DNA of 64,000 nucleotides from Niallia nealsonii (GTDB lineage: Bacteria; Bacillota; Bacilli; Bacillales; Cytobacillaceae), in contig NZ_PISE01000046.1 in the NCBI RefSeq assembly GCF_002835805.1, positions 1-64,000 on the forward strand. Reading direction: 5' to 3'. The notes below the pieces were generated by a model. The model was not told where the DNA came from and did no database searches. It saw nothing but the letters and a program-made list of their open reading frames with translations. Both the position numbers and the translations under genes were made by a program. Positions 26,368-36,338 of this stretch are shown in pieces. Position 1 is the first letter of the stretch. Every line of letters begins with the position of its first letter.

Positions 26368-28518
26368 TTAGTGTGTTTTTAATGTCACTGTAAGGGTTGT
26401 ATCCTCTTTCACCGTGCTACCAGCTTTAATGCTTTGCGTGTAAACATAACCGTTGCCATTTTTCTTTAATTTGATTCCATATAACTCTGTTACTTTTAAA
26501 ACATCTCGGAGGGACCAGCCCTTCATATTTGGAATCGTTTTTTCTCCATCTGTTTTGATAATGACTTTTTCTCCTTCAAGATACGTATCCTGAGCCTTTG
26601 GCAATTGCTCTGTAATATTTTCTCCTTTTCCAATTACCACTGCTGTAAGACCTTTTTCTTTCAGTTCTTGTTTTGCTTCAGATATAGATAATCCCGATAA
26701 ATCCGGAACTTTAATGGACTGGACTTTCGGTTTGTTTGATGGAGTAATATCCATATACTGAAGGCTGCTTTTCATCACAGCAGTAAAAATCGCAGACACT
26801 GGATCTGATCCCGTTTCTCCTGCAGCTAATTGGGGCTGCTGTACCGCTACATACATAATTAATTCTGGATCATCTTTTGGCGCCATTCCTAAAAAAGAAA
26901 AGACATAATTATTATCCCCTGATAAATAGCCACCGCTGCTTGGAATAGAAGCCGTTCCTGTTTTTCCAGCCACATCATAGCCTTTAATCGCATATTTTTG
27001 CCCGGTGCCATTTTTGCTTGTTACAACGGTCTCTAGAATATCCCGGACCTCTTTTGCCGTTTCAGCAGAAATTGGCGTGCCAACCACTTCTGTTTTTGTT
27101 TTTTTTATAACATCACCTGTTGAACCGTCAACAATTTTATCAATCACATATGGTTTGAGCATTTTCCCATCATTCGCAACAGCTGTTGCTGCTTGAATCT
27201 GCTGAATTGGTGTAATAGCTGTGCCTTGGCCATATGCAGTTGTAATTTTTTCAATCGGCCACTTATAAGCGATCGAACTAGTTGCTTCATTCGGCAAATC
27301 AATGCCCGTTTTTTTATCTAAACCGAATTTCGTCAAATACTCTCGGTATGTTTCAAATCCTAATTTTTCTTTAGCAATTTTCGCAAATGCTACGTTTGAT
27401 GAACGTTGCACTCCTTCTAAATACGTAATCGTTCCCCAGCCAACTCGATTATGATCATGGATAGGCGATGAATTTTTTGTTACTTTATAAGAGCCTGACT
27501 TATATTTTTCATTTGCGTTAAAAACGCCTTCTTCTACAGCTGCTGCAAGTGTAAAAATTTTCATCGTCGAACCGGGTTCATAGGAAGACTCAATTGCTTC
27601 ATTATGCCAAGAATCTGCCAATCCTTCTTTTGTTGCAGAATTAAAGGTTGGACGCTGGCTCATAGCAAGTATTTCCCCTGTTTTCGGATTAGCCACAATC
27701 GCAATCATTTTTTTAGGATTATACTCAGCAGCTACCTTTTTCATTGTATCTTCTAAAAAGGATTGGATTTTTTGATCTAATGTTAAATACACATTATCGC
27801 CATTTTGAGCGGGTGTAACCTTTTCTTTGCTTCCTGGAATAATATAGCCCCAATAATCACTATCATAAGACATGCTGCCATTTTTTCCAGTCAACAGTTT
27901 ATTTAAGCTTTGTTCAATCCCCAGTTTTCCAGTTTCCGTATATTCTCCTGTTGTTTCATCTTCTTTTTCTTCCACAAAACCAACAACATGGGAAGCAAAT
28001 GTTCCGTTTGGATAATTGCGTTTTTTCCCTTCAACAATGGCAATGCCAGGAAGTTTCAACTTTTCGATTTTCTTTTTTACATCGTAAGAAAGATTTTTCC
28101 CTGCGGTGCCAAACTCTACTTGTTTTGCCCCTTTTTTCGTTAAGATTCTATAAATCTCTGATTCATCTAAATCTATGTACTTAGCAAGTTTTTCAGCTGT
28201 TTTTTCAGGATCCGCTACATGAACTGGATGTTTCGGATCATTTTCGCTTAAAGTTGCATCCGTTATAGCTACTAATTTATAGGAAGAAGTATCTTCCGCA
28301 ATTACCTCGCCATTTCGGTCAAGAATACTTCCTCTAGATGCTTCTAGAACTTTGCTTGTCGCATATTTTTTCTCTGCTTTTGCTGCAAGCACTTCACCTG
28401 ACACTTCTCCTGTTGCCTGAATATAAACAAAACGGATCATCAATATAAAAAAGAGCAGACAGAAAAGAATAAACAAACCGGCTGCTCCATAATTAATATT
28501 TGGCTGTTTACGAGACAT
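26368..28518 (-). CDS. pbpB: Penicillin-binding protein 2B (septal transpeptidase)
   Basis: Essential class B PBP that acts with FtsW at the septum. The 716-residue product has a membrane segment at about 13-33, the dimerisation domain with ASRGSILDRNGEVIAED, active-site STMK (in YEPGSTMKIF), SSN (in QRSSNVAFA) and KTG (in AGKTGTASI). Two C-terminal PASTA domains (about 600-660 and 660-716) agree with B. subtilis PBP2B. Its ATG overlaps the ftsL stop by one base. Confidence 0.97.
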   Translation of the reverse strand: MSRKQPNINYGAAGLFILFCLLFFILMIRFVYIQATGEVSGEVLAAKAEKKYATSKVLEASRGSILDRNGEVIAEDTSSYKLVAITDATLSENDPKHPVHVADPEKTAEKLAKYIDLDESEIYRILTKKGAKQVEFGTAGKNLSYDVKKKIEKLKLPGIAIVEGKKRNYPNGTFASHVVGFVEEKEDETTGEYTETGKLGIEQSLNKLLTGKNGSMSYDSDYWGYIIPGSKEKVTPAQNGDNVYLTLDQKIQSFLEDTMKKVAAEYNPKKMIAIVANPKTGEILAMSQRPTFNSATKEGLADSWHNEAIESSYEPGSTMKIFTLAAAVEEGVFNANEKYKSGSYKVTKNSSPIHDHNRVGWGTITYLEGVQRSSNVAFAKIAKEKLGFETYREYLTKFGLDKKTGIDLPNEATSSIAYKWPIEKITTAYGQGTAITPIQQIQAATAVANDGKMLKPYVIDKIVDGSTGDVIKKTKTEVVGTPISAETAKEVRDILETVVTSKNGTGQKYAIKGYDVAGKTGTASIPSSGGYLSGDNNYVFSFLGMAPKDDPELIMYVAVQQPQLAAGETGSDPVSAIFTAVMKSSLQYMDITPSNKPKVQSIKVPDLSGLSISEAKQELKEKGLTAVVIGKGENITEQLPKAQDTYLEGEKVIIKTDGEKTIPNMKGWSLRDVLKVTELYGIKLKKNGNGYVYTQSIKAGSTVKEDTTLTVTLKTH

Positions 28519-28880
28519 TATTGCACAACCTTCACATTATCTTTGCTGAAATTTAAACCTAATTTTTCTGCTACTTCCCTGATTCGTTCATAGCTGCTTA
28601 AATCTTTTACCTGAATATCTAATTCCTTATTCGATTTTTCCAATTTACTAACACTGCTCTCAGCAACTTGTATATCCTTGTTTACTTGATAAATTTCTGC
28701 CTGATTTCCGACAATTTTCACCGCTCCAAAACATAAAACTGCCGCAAATGCCACTCCAAGAAATTTTTCTCCAGGAGATAATAAGGATTTTGTACGAATA
28801 ATCGCTTGTTTAACCGTATGCTTCTGCTCTGGCACTTGATATGTTTCTTGTTGTTGCAGCTTTCTAGCTAAATTGCTCAT
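28518..28880 (-). CDS. ftsL: Cell division protein FtsL
   Basis: A 120-residue bitopic protein: basic cytoplasmic tail (1-37), one membrane segment (about 38-57) and an extracytoplasmic coiled coil (about 65-105) ending KLGLNFSKDNVKVV. FtsL forms a complex with DivIB and DivIC to activate septal synthesis. Its place between rsmH and pbpB, tightly spaced, supports the call, since FtsL is poorly conserved in sequence. Confidence 0.95.
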   Translation of the reverse strand: MSNLARKLQQQETYQVPEQKHTVKQAIIRTKSLLSPGEKFLGVAFAAVLCFGAVKIVGNQAEIYQVNKDIQVAESSVSKLEKSNKELDIQVKDLSSYERIREVAEKLGLNFSKDNVKVVQ

Positions 28881-28903
28881 TTTATTACCTCCTGTAGGTC
28901 CAT

Positions 28904-29836
28904 TTATAATTTTTCAGCTACCCGTAATTTTGCAGATCTTGCTCGATTATTAGCTTCTAATTCTTCTTCAGACGGCAAAATTGGTTTTCTGGTAATAAGT
29001 TTTAACTCTGGTTTGAATTCTTCTGGTATCATCGGCAAACCTTTTGGCAGGTTCGGCAAATCACTTTCTTTTTTAAATGTAGCCTTGCAAATTCTGTCTT
29101 CTAAAGAATGGAAGGTAATAACACTGATGCGCCCGCCCTTATTTAATAAAGAGATTGCTTGCGTGAGAGAAGATTCAAATACCCCCAACTCATCATTTAC
29201 TGCTATACGAATTGCCTGAAACACTCTTTTGGCAGGATGCCCGCCTTTGCGTCTTGCAGGAGCAGGTATTCCTTCCTTAATTAACTCGACAAGCTCGCCA
29301 GTTGTTTTAATTGGGCTTACTTCTCTTGCCGCTTCGATCTTTCTTACAATTTGTTTAGAAAATTTTTCTTCTCCATAACGAAAGAAGATTTTTACCAATT
29401 GCTCATAACTCCAATTGTTTACCACATCATATGCTGTTATTTCTCCATCATGATCCATTCTCATATCAAGAGGAGCATCGTGGTGGTAGCTGAATCCTCT
29501 CTCTGGTGTATCCAATTGAGGAGAAGAAACGCCTAAATCATATAAAATGCCATCAACATGGGTAATGCCTAATTGATTGATTTGTTCTTTTAGATGAATA
29601 AAATTGCTTTTTACAATGGTTAGCTTATCTTTGTATGGCTCTAGTTTTTTTAATGCATTGCTGATTGCTGTATCATCTTGATCAAAAGCAATTAGTCTCC
29701 CTTGATTAGAAAGTTTAGAAAGAATTAATTCACTATGCCCTGCACCACCAAGGGTACAATCGACATAAATGCCATCTGGTTGAATATTAAGGGCATCAAC
29801 CGCTTCATTAAGTAGTACTGTAGTGTGATTAAACAT
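28904..29836 (-). CDS. rsmH: 16S rRNA (cytosine-1402-N4)-methyltransferase
   Basis: SAM-dependent methyltransferase (formerly MraW). The 310-residue product has [15 protein letters not shown] for SAM binding, [16 protein letters not shown], and [20 protein letters not shown] with the adjoining [11 protein letters not shown] use ATG 29836, five bases after AGGTGG, matching the B. subtilis MFQHKTVLL start; a GTG three codons upstream overlaps the ribosome binding site. Confidence 0.97.
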   Translation of the reverse strand: MFNHTTVLLNEAVDALNIQPDGIYVDCTLGGAGHSELILSKLSNQGRLIAFDQDDTAISNALKKLEPYKDKLTIVKSNFIHLKEQINQLGITHVDGILYDLGVSSPQLDTPERGFSYHHDAPLDMRMDHDGEITAYDVVNNWSYEQLVKIFFRYGEEKFSKQIVRKIEAAREVSPIKTTGELVELIKEGIPAPARRKGGHPAKRVFQAIRIAVNDELGVFESSLTQAISLLNKGGRISVITFHSLEDRICKATFKKESDLPNLPKGLPMIPEEFKPELKLITRKPILPSEEELEANNRARSAKLRVAEKL

Positions 29837-29963
29837 GTTGTCCACCTGTCTATAAATTATTCTAAAGTAATTCTATCTTGTTTATCATGCGCTAGGTTCA
29901 TGGAGTAGGAAAAGCTCCTAGTTTCAGCATATAATAGCTAAAACTTTCTCATCCATGCAAACT

Positions 29964-30395
29964 TTAAAAATCAAATCCAATCATATTTTCTGCAATTTTT
30001 GCAAAAGAATCCTCAGACTCAGAAAAATAATCTTCCCAAAGACTTTTATTCCATATTTCTATTCGATTGGATACTCCTAAAACCACACATTCTTTTTCTA
30101 ATTTTGCGTATTGAATCAAAGGTGCGGCAATATGGATGCGGCCTTGTTTATCCAGCTCGCATTCCGCTGCTCCGGAGAAGAAAAATCGGGTAAAAGCGCG
30201 GGCATCTTTTTTTGCTAGTGGAAGTGCTTTTAGTTTTTCTTCGATAACTTTCCATTCACTTAGAGGATAACCAAATAAACATTGATCCAGTCCACGGGTT
30301 AAAATAAAGATGTCTCCTAAAAGACTTCTAAACTTTGCAGGCACAATTAAACGACCTTTTGCATCAACATTATGATGATATTCGCCCATAAACAT
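29964..30395 (-). CDS. mraZ: Transcriptional regulator MraZ
   Basis: AbrB-fold DNA-binding protein that heads the dcw operon and regulates it. The 143-residue product has two SpoVT/AbrB-like repeats: [21 protein letters not shown] near the start and [15 protein letters not shown] near 75-95. [13 protein letters not shown] is the conserved bridge. A matching MraZ operator lies directly upstream, implying autorepression. Confidence 0.97.
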   Translation of the reverse strand: MFMGEYHHNVDAKGRLIVPAKFRSLLGDIFILTRGLDQCLFGYPLSEWKVIEEKLKALPLAKKDARAFTRFFFSGAAECELDKQGRIHIAAPLIQYAKLEKECVVLGVSNRIEIWNKSLWEDYFSESEDSFAKIAENMIGFDF

Positions 30396-30427
30396 CTCTT
30401 AAATAACCTCATTTCCCTTCCTCAATG

Positions 30428-30493
30428 TACCACAATCCCCCACTCTCTACCACTAATAATATAAATTCTATCTATTTATATTATTTCCTGCAA
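30428..30493 (-). promoter_or_regulatory. mraZ promoter and MraZ operator repeats
   Basis: On the minus strand TTGCAG (30488-30493), a 17-bp spacer and TAGAAT (30465-30470) make a promoter. Downstream, three direct repeats GTGGTAG, GTGGGGG and GTGGTAC occur with an exact 10-bp period (GTGG at 30450-30453, 30440-30443 and 30430-30433). Known MraZ sites are such GTGG/TGGG direct repeats with a 10-bp period near the mraZ start. Confidence 0.8.
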
Positions 30494-30612
30494 GCAAAAG
30501 CATATTTTAGCACACTCTTCACCCATGCTAAAAAATAGAATACAATCAAAAATACTATCACATTATTAAAAAAGAAGAAATATCTCACGAAAAGTGCTAC
30601 TATTCAAACATA

Positions 30613-30644
30613 GGAAAAACCCTATAATCATGATGATTATAGGG
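30613..30644 (-). terminator. Terminator of bshC
   Basis: Perfect stem CCCTATAATCA (30620-30630) / TGATTATAGGG (30634-30644) with GTTTTTCC after it on the minus strand, 15 bases past the bshC stop. Confidence 0.85.
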
Positions 30645-30658
30645 AACATTTCTGCTGC

Positions 30659-32293
30659 TTATAACTTAATCACTTTATGTTTTCCATCAAACTCCATCGG
30701 CAGCTCCATAATATTATCCAGAAAATCAAGACCATATTTATTTAGAAAATATGTGATATTCCAAATTCTTTCTTGCAGAGAGCCTTCTGGCTTTAAGTTT
30801 CTTTCGATGCGATTAAATTTATTGACAATCACTTTATGTTTTAATTTAACTGAATTTTCTACTTTCCCCTCAAAAAATTCAAGCTGGCTAATTAAAAAGT
30901 TTTCATTTTTTGCTAAAAGCGGGAGCAGTCCTTTTTCCTCTTTGCTCATTTCTTCTTCAAGCTTACGATAATTATGTTGAATATACTGCTTGATATCTTT
31001 TACTAAAGATTCCACTTTTTCATTCGAAACAGACTGCAGAAATTGGCCACATTTTTTACTTGTGCCATTAATCAACACATCTAGAAGATCTAAATTCAAT
31101 TCTTTTATATCTGCTTCTACTCCCCGTTCTAAAAACGTAAGATTTAAGCGCGGCACTATTGGAGGCATTTTAATGCCAAGGTGCTCAAATGCTTTTTTTA
31201 ATTCAGCCCAATAAGCAATTTCTCCAGGACCGCCAATAAACGCCAATGTAGGAAATAATAAATCTTGGGTCATTGGTCTTGTTACTACATTATTGCTTAA
31301 TTTGCTTGGAAACTCACTTGCAATTTCTTTTAATTGGGAAACGGTAAATTGAATGCTGCTGTTTTTTCCAATAAAAAGCTGCTCTTTTGCATCATATTGC
31401 AGAAGCACTCTCTCTTGTATGGTTTCATCATAATAAAATAAATTAACTGGGTTGTCGCTCATTTCAATAACAAGAGAATACCCACTATTTTCTACAATAT
31501 CCTGTTGTTCTTTTACACTAGCTGCAATTCCTTGAAATTGATTAATTTGCTGAAGAAAAATTTCCTTTTCTAATAAGCGGATATTTTTATCTCCCGAGTC
31601 TACTAATAATAAGCCATACTCTTGAAATAAACTCATGGTTAAATAACTGAATAAGTCTACAAATGTATCACTTTTATCCACTGCTTCTTTTAATAAGTGC
31701 AATAATTGATGGGAATATTCTGTTTCTCCAAAACTCTCCATCACTTCTTCTATCCAACTTTTACAAACCTCTTTATTCAGCAAAATATCTGAAGCCATTT
31801 TCTTCTCCAGCACTTTTTCTGGATAAACTGCTTTTTTCATTTTTTCTTTTCCAGGTGTGTAAATATGATTAATTTCTAAATAATCATGATCTTCCCCAGC
31901 CACCCAAAATACTGGAACGACTGGAATGCCCAGCTCTTTTTCCTTTTGCTCTGCAAGCAAGATAATGCTGATTACTTTATGGATAGAGTACAAGGGCCCT
32001 GTTAACAAGCCTGCCTGCTGTCCGCCAATCACTACTGCACTATCTTTTTTACGCAGCTTGCTGATTGATTCTTGAACAGACTTGGATTGGGGAAATTTCT
32101 CCATATACTTCTGTATATAATCGGCTACTTCATTGCGCATAAATTGCCTAGACTGTAATTCTTTCACTCGTTCTTTATAACTAGCATCATCAGAGAACGA
32201 ATAATGAAAAAAATTCATTATTCCTTTCGATTGCGATAAATAATCTGTCACAAATGAATTACCTGACTGCAACGAGAGATTCAACATCTCCAT
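30659..32293 (-). CDS. bshC: Putative cysteine ligase BshC (bacillithiol biosynthesis)
   Basis: Last enzyme of bacillithiol synthesis, thought to join Cys to GlcN-malate. The 544-residue product has the Rossmann-like core with VIGGQQAGLLTGPLYSIHK, FWVAGEDHDYLEINH (HxGH-like region), RPMTQDLLFPTLAFIGGPGEIAYWAELK and a C-terminal coiled coil. ATG 32293 follows AAGGGAG by 7 bases. It sits upstream of mraZ on the same strand, as in B. subtilis (formerly yllA). Confidence 0.95.
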   Translation of the reverse strand: MEMLNLSLQSGNSFVTDYLSQSKGIMNFFHYSFSDDASYKERVKELQSRQFMRNEVADYIQKYMEKFPQSKSVQESISKLRKKDSAVVIGGQQAGLLTGPLYSIHKVISIILLAEQKEKELGIPVVPVFWVAGEDHDYLEINHIYTPGKEKMKKAVYPEKVLEKKMASDILLNKEVCKSWIEEVMESFGETEYSHQLLHLLKEAVDKSDTFVDLFSYLTMSLFQEYGLLLVDSGDKNIRLLEKEIFLQQINQFQGIAASVKEQQDIVENSGYSLVIEMSDNPVNLFYYDETIQERVLLQYDAKEQLFIGKNSSIQFTVSQLKEIASEFPSKLSNNVVTRPMTQDLLFPTLAFIGGPGEIAYWAELKKAFEHLGIKMPPIVPRLNLTFLERGVEADIKELNLDLLDVLINGTSKKCGQFLQSVSNEKVESLVKDIKQYIQHNYRKLEEEMSKEEKGLLPLLAKNENFLISQLEFFEGKVENSVKLKHKVIVNKFNRIERNLKPEGSLQERIWNITYFLNKYGLDFLDNIMELPMEFDGKHKVIKL

Positions 32294-32351
32294 TTATGTA
32301 CTCCCTTTCTTCTATGCAAAATTTTTCAGTTATTTTCCTATTATTAAAAAA

Positions 32352-32420
32352 CTTTTTTTATAAAGTGAAACTTCTATCACGATAAGTTTTCCTGCCCATG
32401 CTAGAATGCTCGGCTAGGTT
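32352..32420 (+). repeat. Dispersed repeat family, copy E (head only)
   Basis: TATAAAGTGAAACTTCTATCA, read in parts, matches the head of copies B and D; afterwards it diverges (TTTTCCTGCCCATGCTAG). It lies in the 320-base gap between bshC and the DUF3397 gene, which otherwise shows no feature I can support. Confidence 0.5.
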
Positions 32421-32614
32421 AATGACGATGGAAAACAAAACTTAAACTTCATTAAAATAAATTTATCCTTATTTACATCATTATGAGTATAGCATTGTCT
32501 AAAATAAAAAGAAAAAAACTTTGCTTACCTTTTTCAAAAAAATTAGCAAGCACTCACTCCAATAAAATATCGTTATCCTTGCTCAAAAAAAAACATTATG
32601 TACGAAGGTAAAAA

Positions 32615-33004
32615 CTAAATAGATTCTGTTATATAATAAATGATGCCATATGTGCTTAAAATAAAATAAATACAAAAAAAAATGAGAAAGTTTACTCTCC
32701 AAAATGCTCGAAGCACTTTTTTATAATTGATTTCCTGCTTTTGTATTCTCCAATGATAAATGACTAGAACTAATCCTATTACAACAACCACTAGCAAAAT
32801 ATAACCTAAAAAGGATATCCCCCAAATGGTTTGCATGATAAAATGTACAGAACTAATAAAAAAAATCGTACTAGCATCTAACGCAAGATAAAAGGAAAAT
32901 CGGTGTTTTTTTGTTACTAGTTTGCAAATACTAAATACAAGCACATAACAAAAATATGGAAATAAAACAAAAAAACTGATAGTAGATGCTATAAAAGAAA
33001 TCAA
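32615..33004 (-). CDS. DUF3397 membrane protein
   Basis: A 129-residue protein with four hydrophobic segments (about 4-27, 43-60, 65-84, 101-122), matching the layout of DUF3397 proteins found between panE and bshC in Bacillus. It lies 15 bases after panE on the same strand and is probably co-transcribed. No catalytic motif is visible; function unknown. Confidence 0.85.
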   Translation of the reverse strand: MISFIASTISFFVLFPYFCYVLVFSICKLVTKKHRFSFYLALDASTIFFISSVHFIMQTIWGISFLGYILLVVVVIGLVLVIYHWRIQKQEINYKKVLRAFWRVNFLIFFCIYFILSTYGIIYYITESI

Positions 33005-33019
33005 ACTCCGTCCTCCTTT

Positions 33020-33913
33020 CTAACTAGACTCTTTTCCTTTCACCATATTATAATACGACTCTGTTAACTTCGCAGACAAATTTCGTTTATTTGCTGTTTG
33101 CACCAAATACCCTAATATGCTGTCCACTTCCGTACTTCTTTTTTCTTCTATATCCTTTAGCATAGAAGATTTATTATTGGCTGTTTTTTTTATCACATCC
33201 ACACAATAAAAAAAATAATTCTCTTTTTCTATTTCGCTTAAGTTTAAAATAACAGCTATTTCCTCCATAAAAGCCGTTATTAATCCATAAAAATAAGGAT
33301 TTTCAAGAAGCGCTCCGTTCTTAATACCTAATATGCTCGTTAACGGATTTACCAAGCTGTTAACAACTAATTTTTTTTGCATGATAGCAAGATAGTCTTT
33401 TTCTTCTTGAATAGCAAAAAAAGGATTTTTGTCGCCTACAAGAGTTTTCAAAAAGGAATTGACTGAATAAAGAGCAGCTAACTTTATTGCTCCCACTCCT
33501 AAATGCTCGACTGTATAATCATTTACTTTCACCGCACCATGCTCCACAATGCCTACCATTACTTGCTTCGTTTTTAATTTTTTTATCTCCTGCAAATGGC
33601 TCATTCCATTTTGCAGAAATACAAAACCATTATTTTCTGTAACACAAGCATTTATTTTTTTATAAATTGCTTCTAGATGATATTGTTTTACTGTTACAAA
33701 TGTTATCTCTTCTTTCGCCTGCCAATTTTGAAACAGATCAATATTTATATGCTTCCATTCTTGTTTGTCCCCCCTTTTATAGCAAAGTCCTTTATTGGAT
33801 AATTGCTGCAGCTGTTTTGTACTGCGGACATAAATAGTGACCTCATAATTTTCTTCTAAAAAATAAGCCGTGAGCAAACCAATCGCACCACCGCCAATAA
33901 TTGCTATTCTCAT
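33020..33913 (-). CDS. panE: 2-dehydropantoate 2-reductase (PanE/ApbA family)
   Basis: NADPH-dependent reduction of ketopantoate to pantoate, the pathway to coenzyme A. The 297-residue product starts MRIAIIGGGAIGLLTAYFL with the GxGxxG dinucleotide fold, followed by QNGM, an active-site Lys region (QKKLVVNSLVNPLTSILG) and the C-terminal helical domain with STEVDSILGYLV. ATG 33913 has AAAGGAG 5 bases ahead. B. subtilis has the orthologue ylbQ at this site. The coaD gene for a later CoA step lies about 8 kb away, not in the same operon. Confidence 0.93.
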   Translation of the reverse strand: MRIAIIGGGAIGLLTAYFLEENYEVTIYVRSTKQLQQLSNKGLCYKRGDKQEWKHINIDLFQNWQAKEEITFVTVKQYHLEAIYKKINACVTENNGFVFLQNGMSHLQEIKKLKTKQVMVGIVEHGAVKVNDYTVEHLGVGAIKLAALYSVNSFLKTLVGDKNPFFAIQEEKDYLAIMQKKLVVNSLVNPLTSILGIKNGALLENPYFYGLITAFMEEIAVILNLSEIEKENYFFYCVDVIKKTANNKSSMLKDIEEKRSTEVDSILGYLVQTANKRNLSAKLTESYYNMVKGKESS

Positions 33914-34127
33914 ATTAACTCCTTTTATATCATCCTTAACCATTTTTTGATAACTCCATATTACCATTAATTTTCGAAATTGTTTATCTTGTTTGCTTAT
34001 TTGCCTCTTTCTAAAATAATTTTATGCATCTTTTCCCATGCTTTGCAGAAGCAAAAATATCCAAATCATAGTATAATAAATTTGTAAACGCTTTCCGTTT
34101 TTGACTATTACCATCAAGGAGGATCTC

Positions 34128-34550
34128 ATGAATACTTTCGTAAAAAAATTAACTATTAATTATAAGACATTAGAAGAATTTCAGCTATTTAATAAAAAGA
34201 CTTCAGACCCATTAGCCATTACAGAAGAATTGAAGCATGATTTAATCGAAAATAGTCTTTCTTCCTCCTTCTTCGGATTATACGAAGAAGATAAACTCGT
34301 CGGAAGAATGCAGCTGAATCATTCTGTCGAACAACATTCTGCTGAAAATGATTATTTAGAATTATGCAAAGTCGAAATACTGCCAGAATATCAAAAATTA
34401 GGGCTTGGAAAAAAATTCATTTCTTTTGTTAAACAATTTAACAAACCTATAAAAACATACCCATTAAACGAAACAAATTCTTTTTGGGAAAAACTTCAAT
34501 TTCAGCCAGTAAAGGGGGAAACAAATACATCCTATGTTTGGATTCCATAA
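34128..34550 (+). CDS. ylbP: GNAT family N-acetyltransferase YlbP
   Basis: A 140-residue acetyltransferase with the acetyl-CoA loop in EILPEYQKLGLGKKFISF and conserved NYKTLEEFQLF and YLELCKV. It matches B. subtilis YlbP in length and order. ATG 34128 is chosen because AAGGAGG lies 6 bases ahead; a TTG nine codons upstream is inside the leader. It reads opposite to panE. Substrate unknown. Confidence 0.92.
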   Translation: MNTFVKKLTINYKTLEEFQLFNKKTSDPLAITEELKHDLIENSLSSSFFGLYEEDKLVGRMQLNHSVEQHSAENDYLELCKVEILPEYQKLGLGKKFISFVKQFNKPIKTYPLNETNSFWEKLQFQPVKGETNTSYVWIP

Positions 34551-34642
34551 AGGGAGGAAAAAAGGAGGAGATTAAAAATCTTCATACATTTTATGCTAGA
34601 GGATAAAGAAAGCATCTGTTCATCTCTGATTCTATTAATCCT

Positions 34643-34696
34643 GCGAAGGAATTTTACACTATTTAGTCTTTCGGCTACGAATCAAATTCCTCCGCA
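34643..34696. other. Hairpin between ylbP and ylbO
   Basis: TGCGAAGGAATTT and AAATTCCTCCGCA form a long stem with one mismatch around a 27-base loop. It lacks a clear T run on either side but lies between convergent genes, so it may act as a weak terminator. Confidence 0.4.
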
Positions 34697-34708
34697 TCTA
34701 TCTTACAT

Positions 34709-35281
34709 TTAAACTTTCTGCTGTTTATCCTCTTCTTTTAATACGACCATATTTCTGGCTTGTTCCATTAATTCCACTAGCGCTTTATAGGCCTCTTCAA
34801 TCGAGTTTAATTCACGCTGCAACTTTTCATTTTCAACTGTTAACTTTGTTATTTTTTCTTCTAACGCTTGTTGTTTTTCCTGATGAGCATCAGTATCTGC
34901 CGCAGCAGTTTCCCATTTTAAGGCACTATTATACATTTCTTTTAAATATAAAAGAACCTCATCAAATTCTTTTAATGGAAGTGTTTCTTTTTGTTCTTGC
35001 GGTTCTTCTTGTGATAATTGTTTTTCTTCTTCATCTAGCAGCACGGTTGCTTTTTTATGCAATTTCCGTTGTTTTTTTGCTAGTTCAATTCCTGATTTAT
35101 ATTGCTTCCTAACATATGAATTCCAGCGAAATCCACAGGCAGCACTTGTTCTTGAGAGTAGCTTTCCTACTTCTTCAAATGCTTGAAGCTGTGTTCCGCC
35201 TTCTCTTATAAGACGTAATACTACCTCAGCTAGTAATATATCTTCATCTTTTGACCAAGCATCTTGTCTTGTTGTTGTCAT
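34709..35281 (-). CDS. ylbO: RsfA-family sporulation regulator YlbO
   Basis: The N-terminal Myb/SANT-like domain (residues 1-65: [38 protein letters not shown]) is the DNA-binding part of the RsfA family. RsfA itself is a prespore regulator that adjusts sigma-F genes. A basic stretch, an acidic linker and a C-terminal coiled coil (about 125-180) follow. The gene lies where B. subtilis has ylbO, so I use that name rather than rsfA. Regulation in sporulation is likely but no promoter was identified. Confidence 0.9.
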   Translation of the reverse strand: MTTTRQDAWSKDEDILLAEVVLRLIREGGTQLQAFEEVGKLLSRTSAACGFRWNSYVRKQYKSGIELAKKQRKLHKKATVLLDEEEKQLSQEEPQEQKETLPLKEFDEVLLYLKEMYNSALKWETAAADTDAHQEKQQALEEKITKLTVENEKLQRELNSIEEAYKALVELMEQARNMVVLKEEDKQQKV

Positions 35282-35459
35282 TGTCTTTTCCTCCCTAGTG
35301 TTTTTTATTCATACATATGCATCTACTAGAAAAGATAGACTGATATCATGCCTGATTAGTCAAAAAAATTTAAATTATACTTGTTCTTTTCATCTGCAAA
35401 CTTATGGTAAGAGGCATTTCTTCATTTAAGCAATAAGCTAATCTTCTATTTATTTTCCT

Positions 35460-35924
35460 TTAGAAGGTTTGTACTAGCTCAGATAACTCTTCCTCTGAAA
35501 GAACTTGTATTCCTTTTTTTCGTAATAACGCCGTCGTTACCCCGACCCCTTCTATCCTTTTATGAAGAAATTCTCCATTATATATCATTTTGCTGCCGCA
35601 AGAGGGACTATTTTCTTTTAATACTACGATAGATGCCTGAAGCTCAGATACTAGCTCCCATGTTCTATACGCCCCTTCTATATAGAGATCTGTTACTTCT
35701 TTGCCATTCTTTTCTATTACTTTTGCTTTTCCTTTTAGTACATCATACCCGTTTCCCCCGATAATTTCTGCAGGTTCCCTTGGTGTCTGGAATCCACCCA
35801 GCAGTTCTGGGCAAACAGCTACTGCCTTTTTTTCTTGAATAAGCTGTTGAATTTTAGTATGTAGACAATGGGTTCCATTATATCTAACTTCCATCCCAGC
35901 TAAACAGGAGCTTACAACAATCAT
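35460..35924 (-). CDS. DUF523 family protein
   Basis: A 154-residue protein with all DUF523 hallmarks: VSSCLAGMEVRYNG at the start, VCPELLGGFQTPREPAEI, LKENSPSCGS, and GVGVTTALL near the C-terminus. Conserved cysteines (about 7, 19, 37 and 102) suggest metal or Fe-S binding. It is not at this locus in B. subtilis, so it was probably inserted between rpmF and ylbO. Function unknown. Confidence 0.9.
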   Translation of the reverse strand: MIVVSSCLAGMEVRYNGTHCLHTKIQQLIQEKKAVAVCPELLGGFQTPREPAEIIGGNGYDVLKGKAKVIEKNGKEVTDLYIEGAYRTWELVSELQASIVVLKENSPSCGSKMIYNGEFLHKRIEGVGVTTALLRKKGIQVLSEEELSELVQTF

Positions 35925-36013
35925 CTTATTTCCCCTTTTCTTTGAAATAATAATAGGCGTTATCCTCTCTCTATATCATAGGAGTAAACTATATCCGTTT
36001 ACTAGCGGTCAAC

Positions 36014-36050
36014 AAAAAAAACACAAGAACAATAAGTTCTTGTGTTTTTT
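36014..36050. terminator. Terminator of ylbN-rpmF
   Basis: AAAAAACACAAGAAC / GTTCTTGTGTTTTTT with loop AATAA. Both flanks are rich in A/T, so it may act in both directions. It lies about 16 bases beyond the rpmF stop. Confidence 0.88.
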
Positions 36051-36065
36051 CCAACAAAAAGATAA

Positions 36066-36239
36066 TTAGTTGCTTACAACTTCTTTACCTTTGTATGTTC
36101 CGCAAGCGCTGCAAACGCGGTGAGCAAGTTTCATTTCACCACAGTTAGGGCATTCTACCATACCAGGCACTTGTAATTTAAAATGTGTACGACGTTTTCT
36201 TTTCGCAGTTTTAGATGTTCTTCTAAAAGGTACAGCCAT
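36066..36239 (-). CDS. rpmF: 50S ribosomal protein L32
   Basis: A 57-residue ribosomal protein beginning [19 protein letters not shown], with the zinc ribbon CPNCGE...CSACG (two CxxC pairs), so it is the zinc-binding form. ATG 36239 is preferred: AAGGAGGTG lies 6 bases ahead, and the family begins with MAVP. It is co-transcribed with ylbN as in most bacteria. Confidence 0.98.
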   Translation of the reverse strand: MAVPFRRTSKTAKRKRRTHFKLQVPGMVECPNCGEMKLAHRVCSACGTYKGKEVVSN

Positions 36240-36338
36240 TCTTCCCACCTCCTTAAAGAGTATTAAGAAAGTAATGAGAGCAGATTACTCTATTCTCAAA
36301 TGTTTCTTTTGTTCTGCCATCGAATAATCGGGCATTAT

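Noticed and set aside
34643-34696. Riboswitch or RNA gene between ylbP and ylbO
   Set aside because: Only a single imperfect stem; no known aptamer features, convergent genes make a weak terminator more likely.
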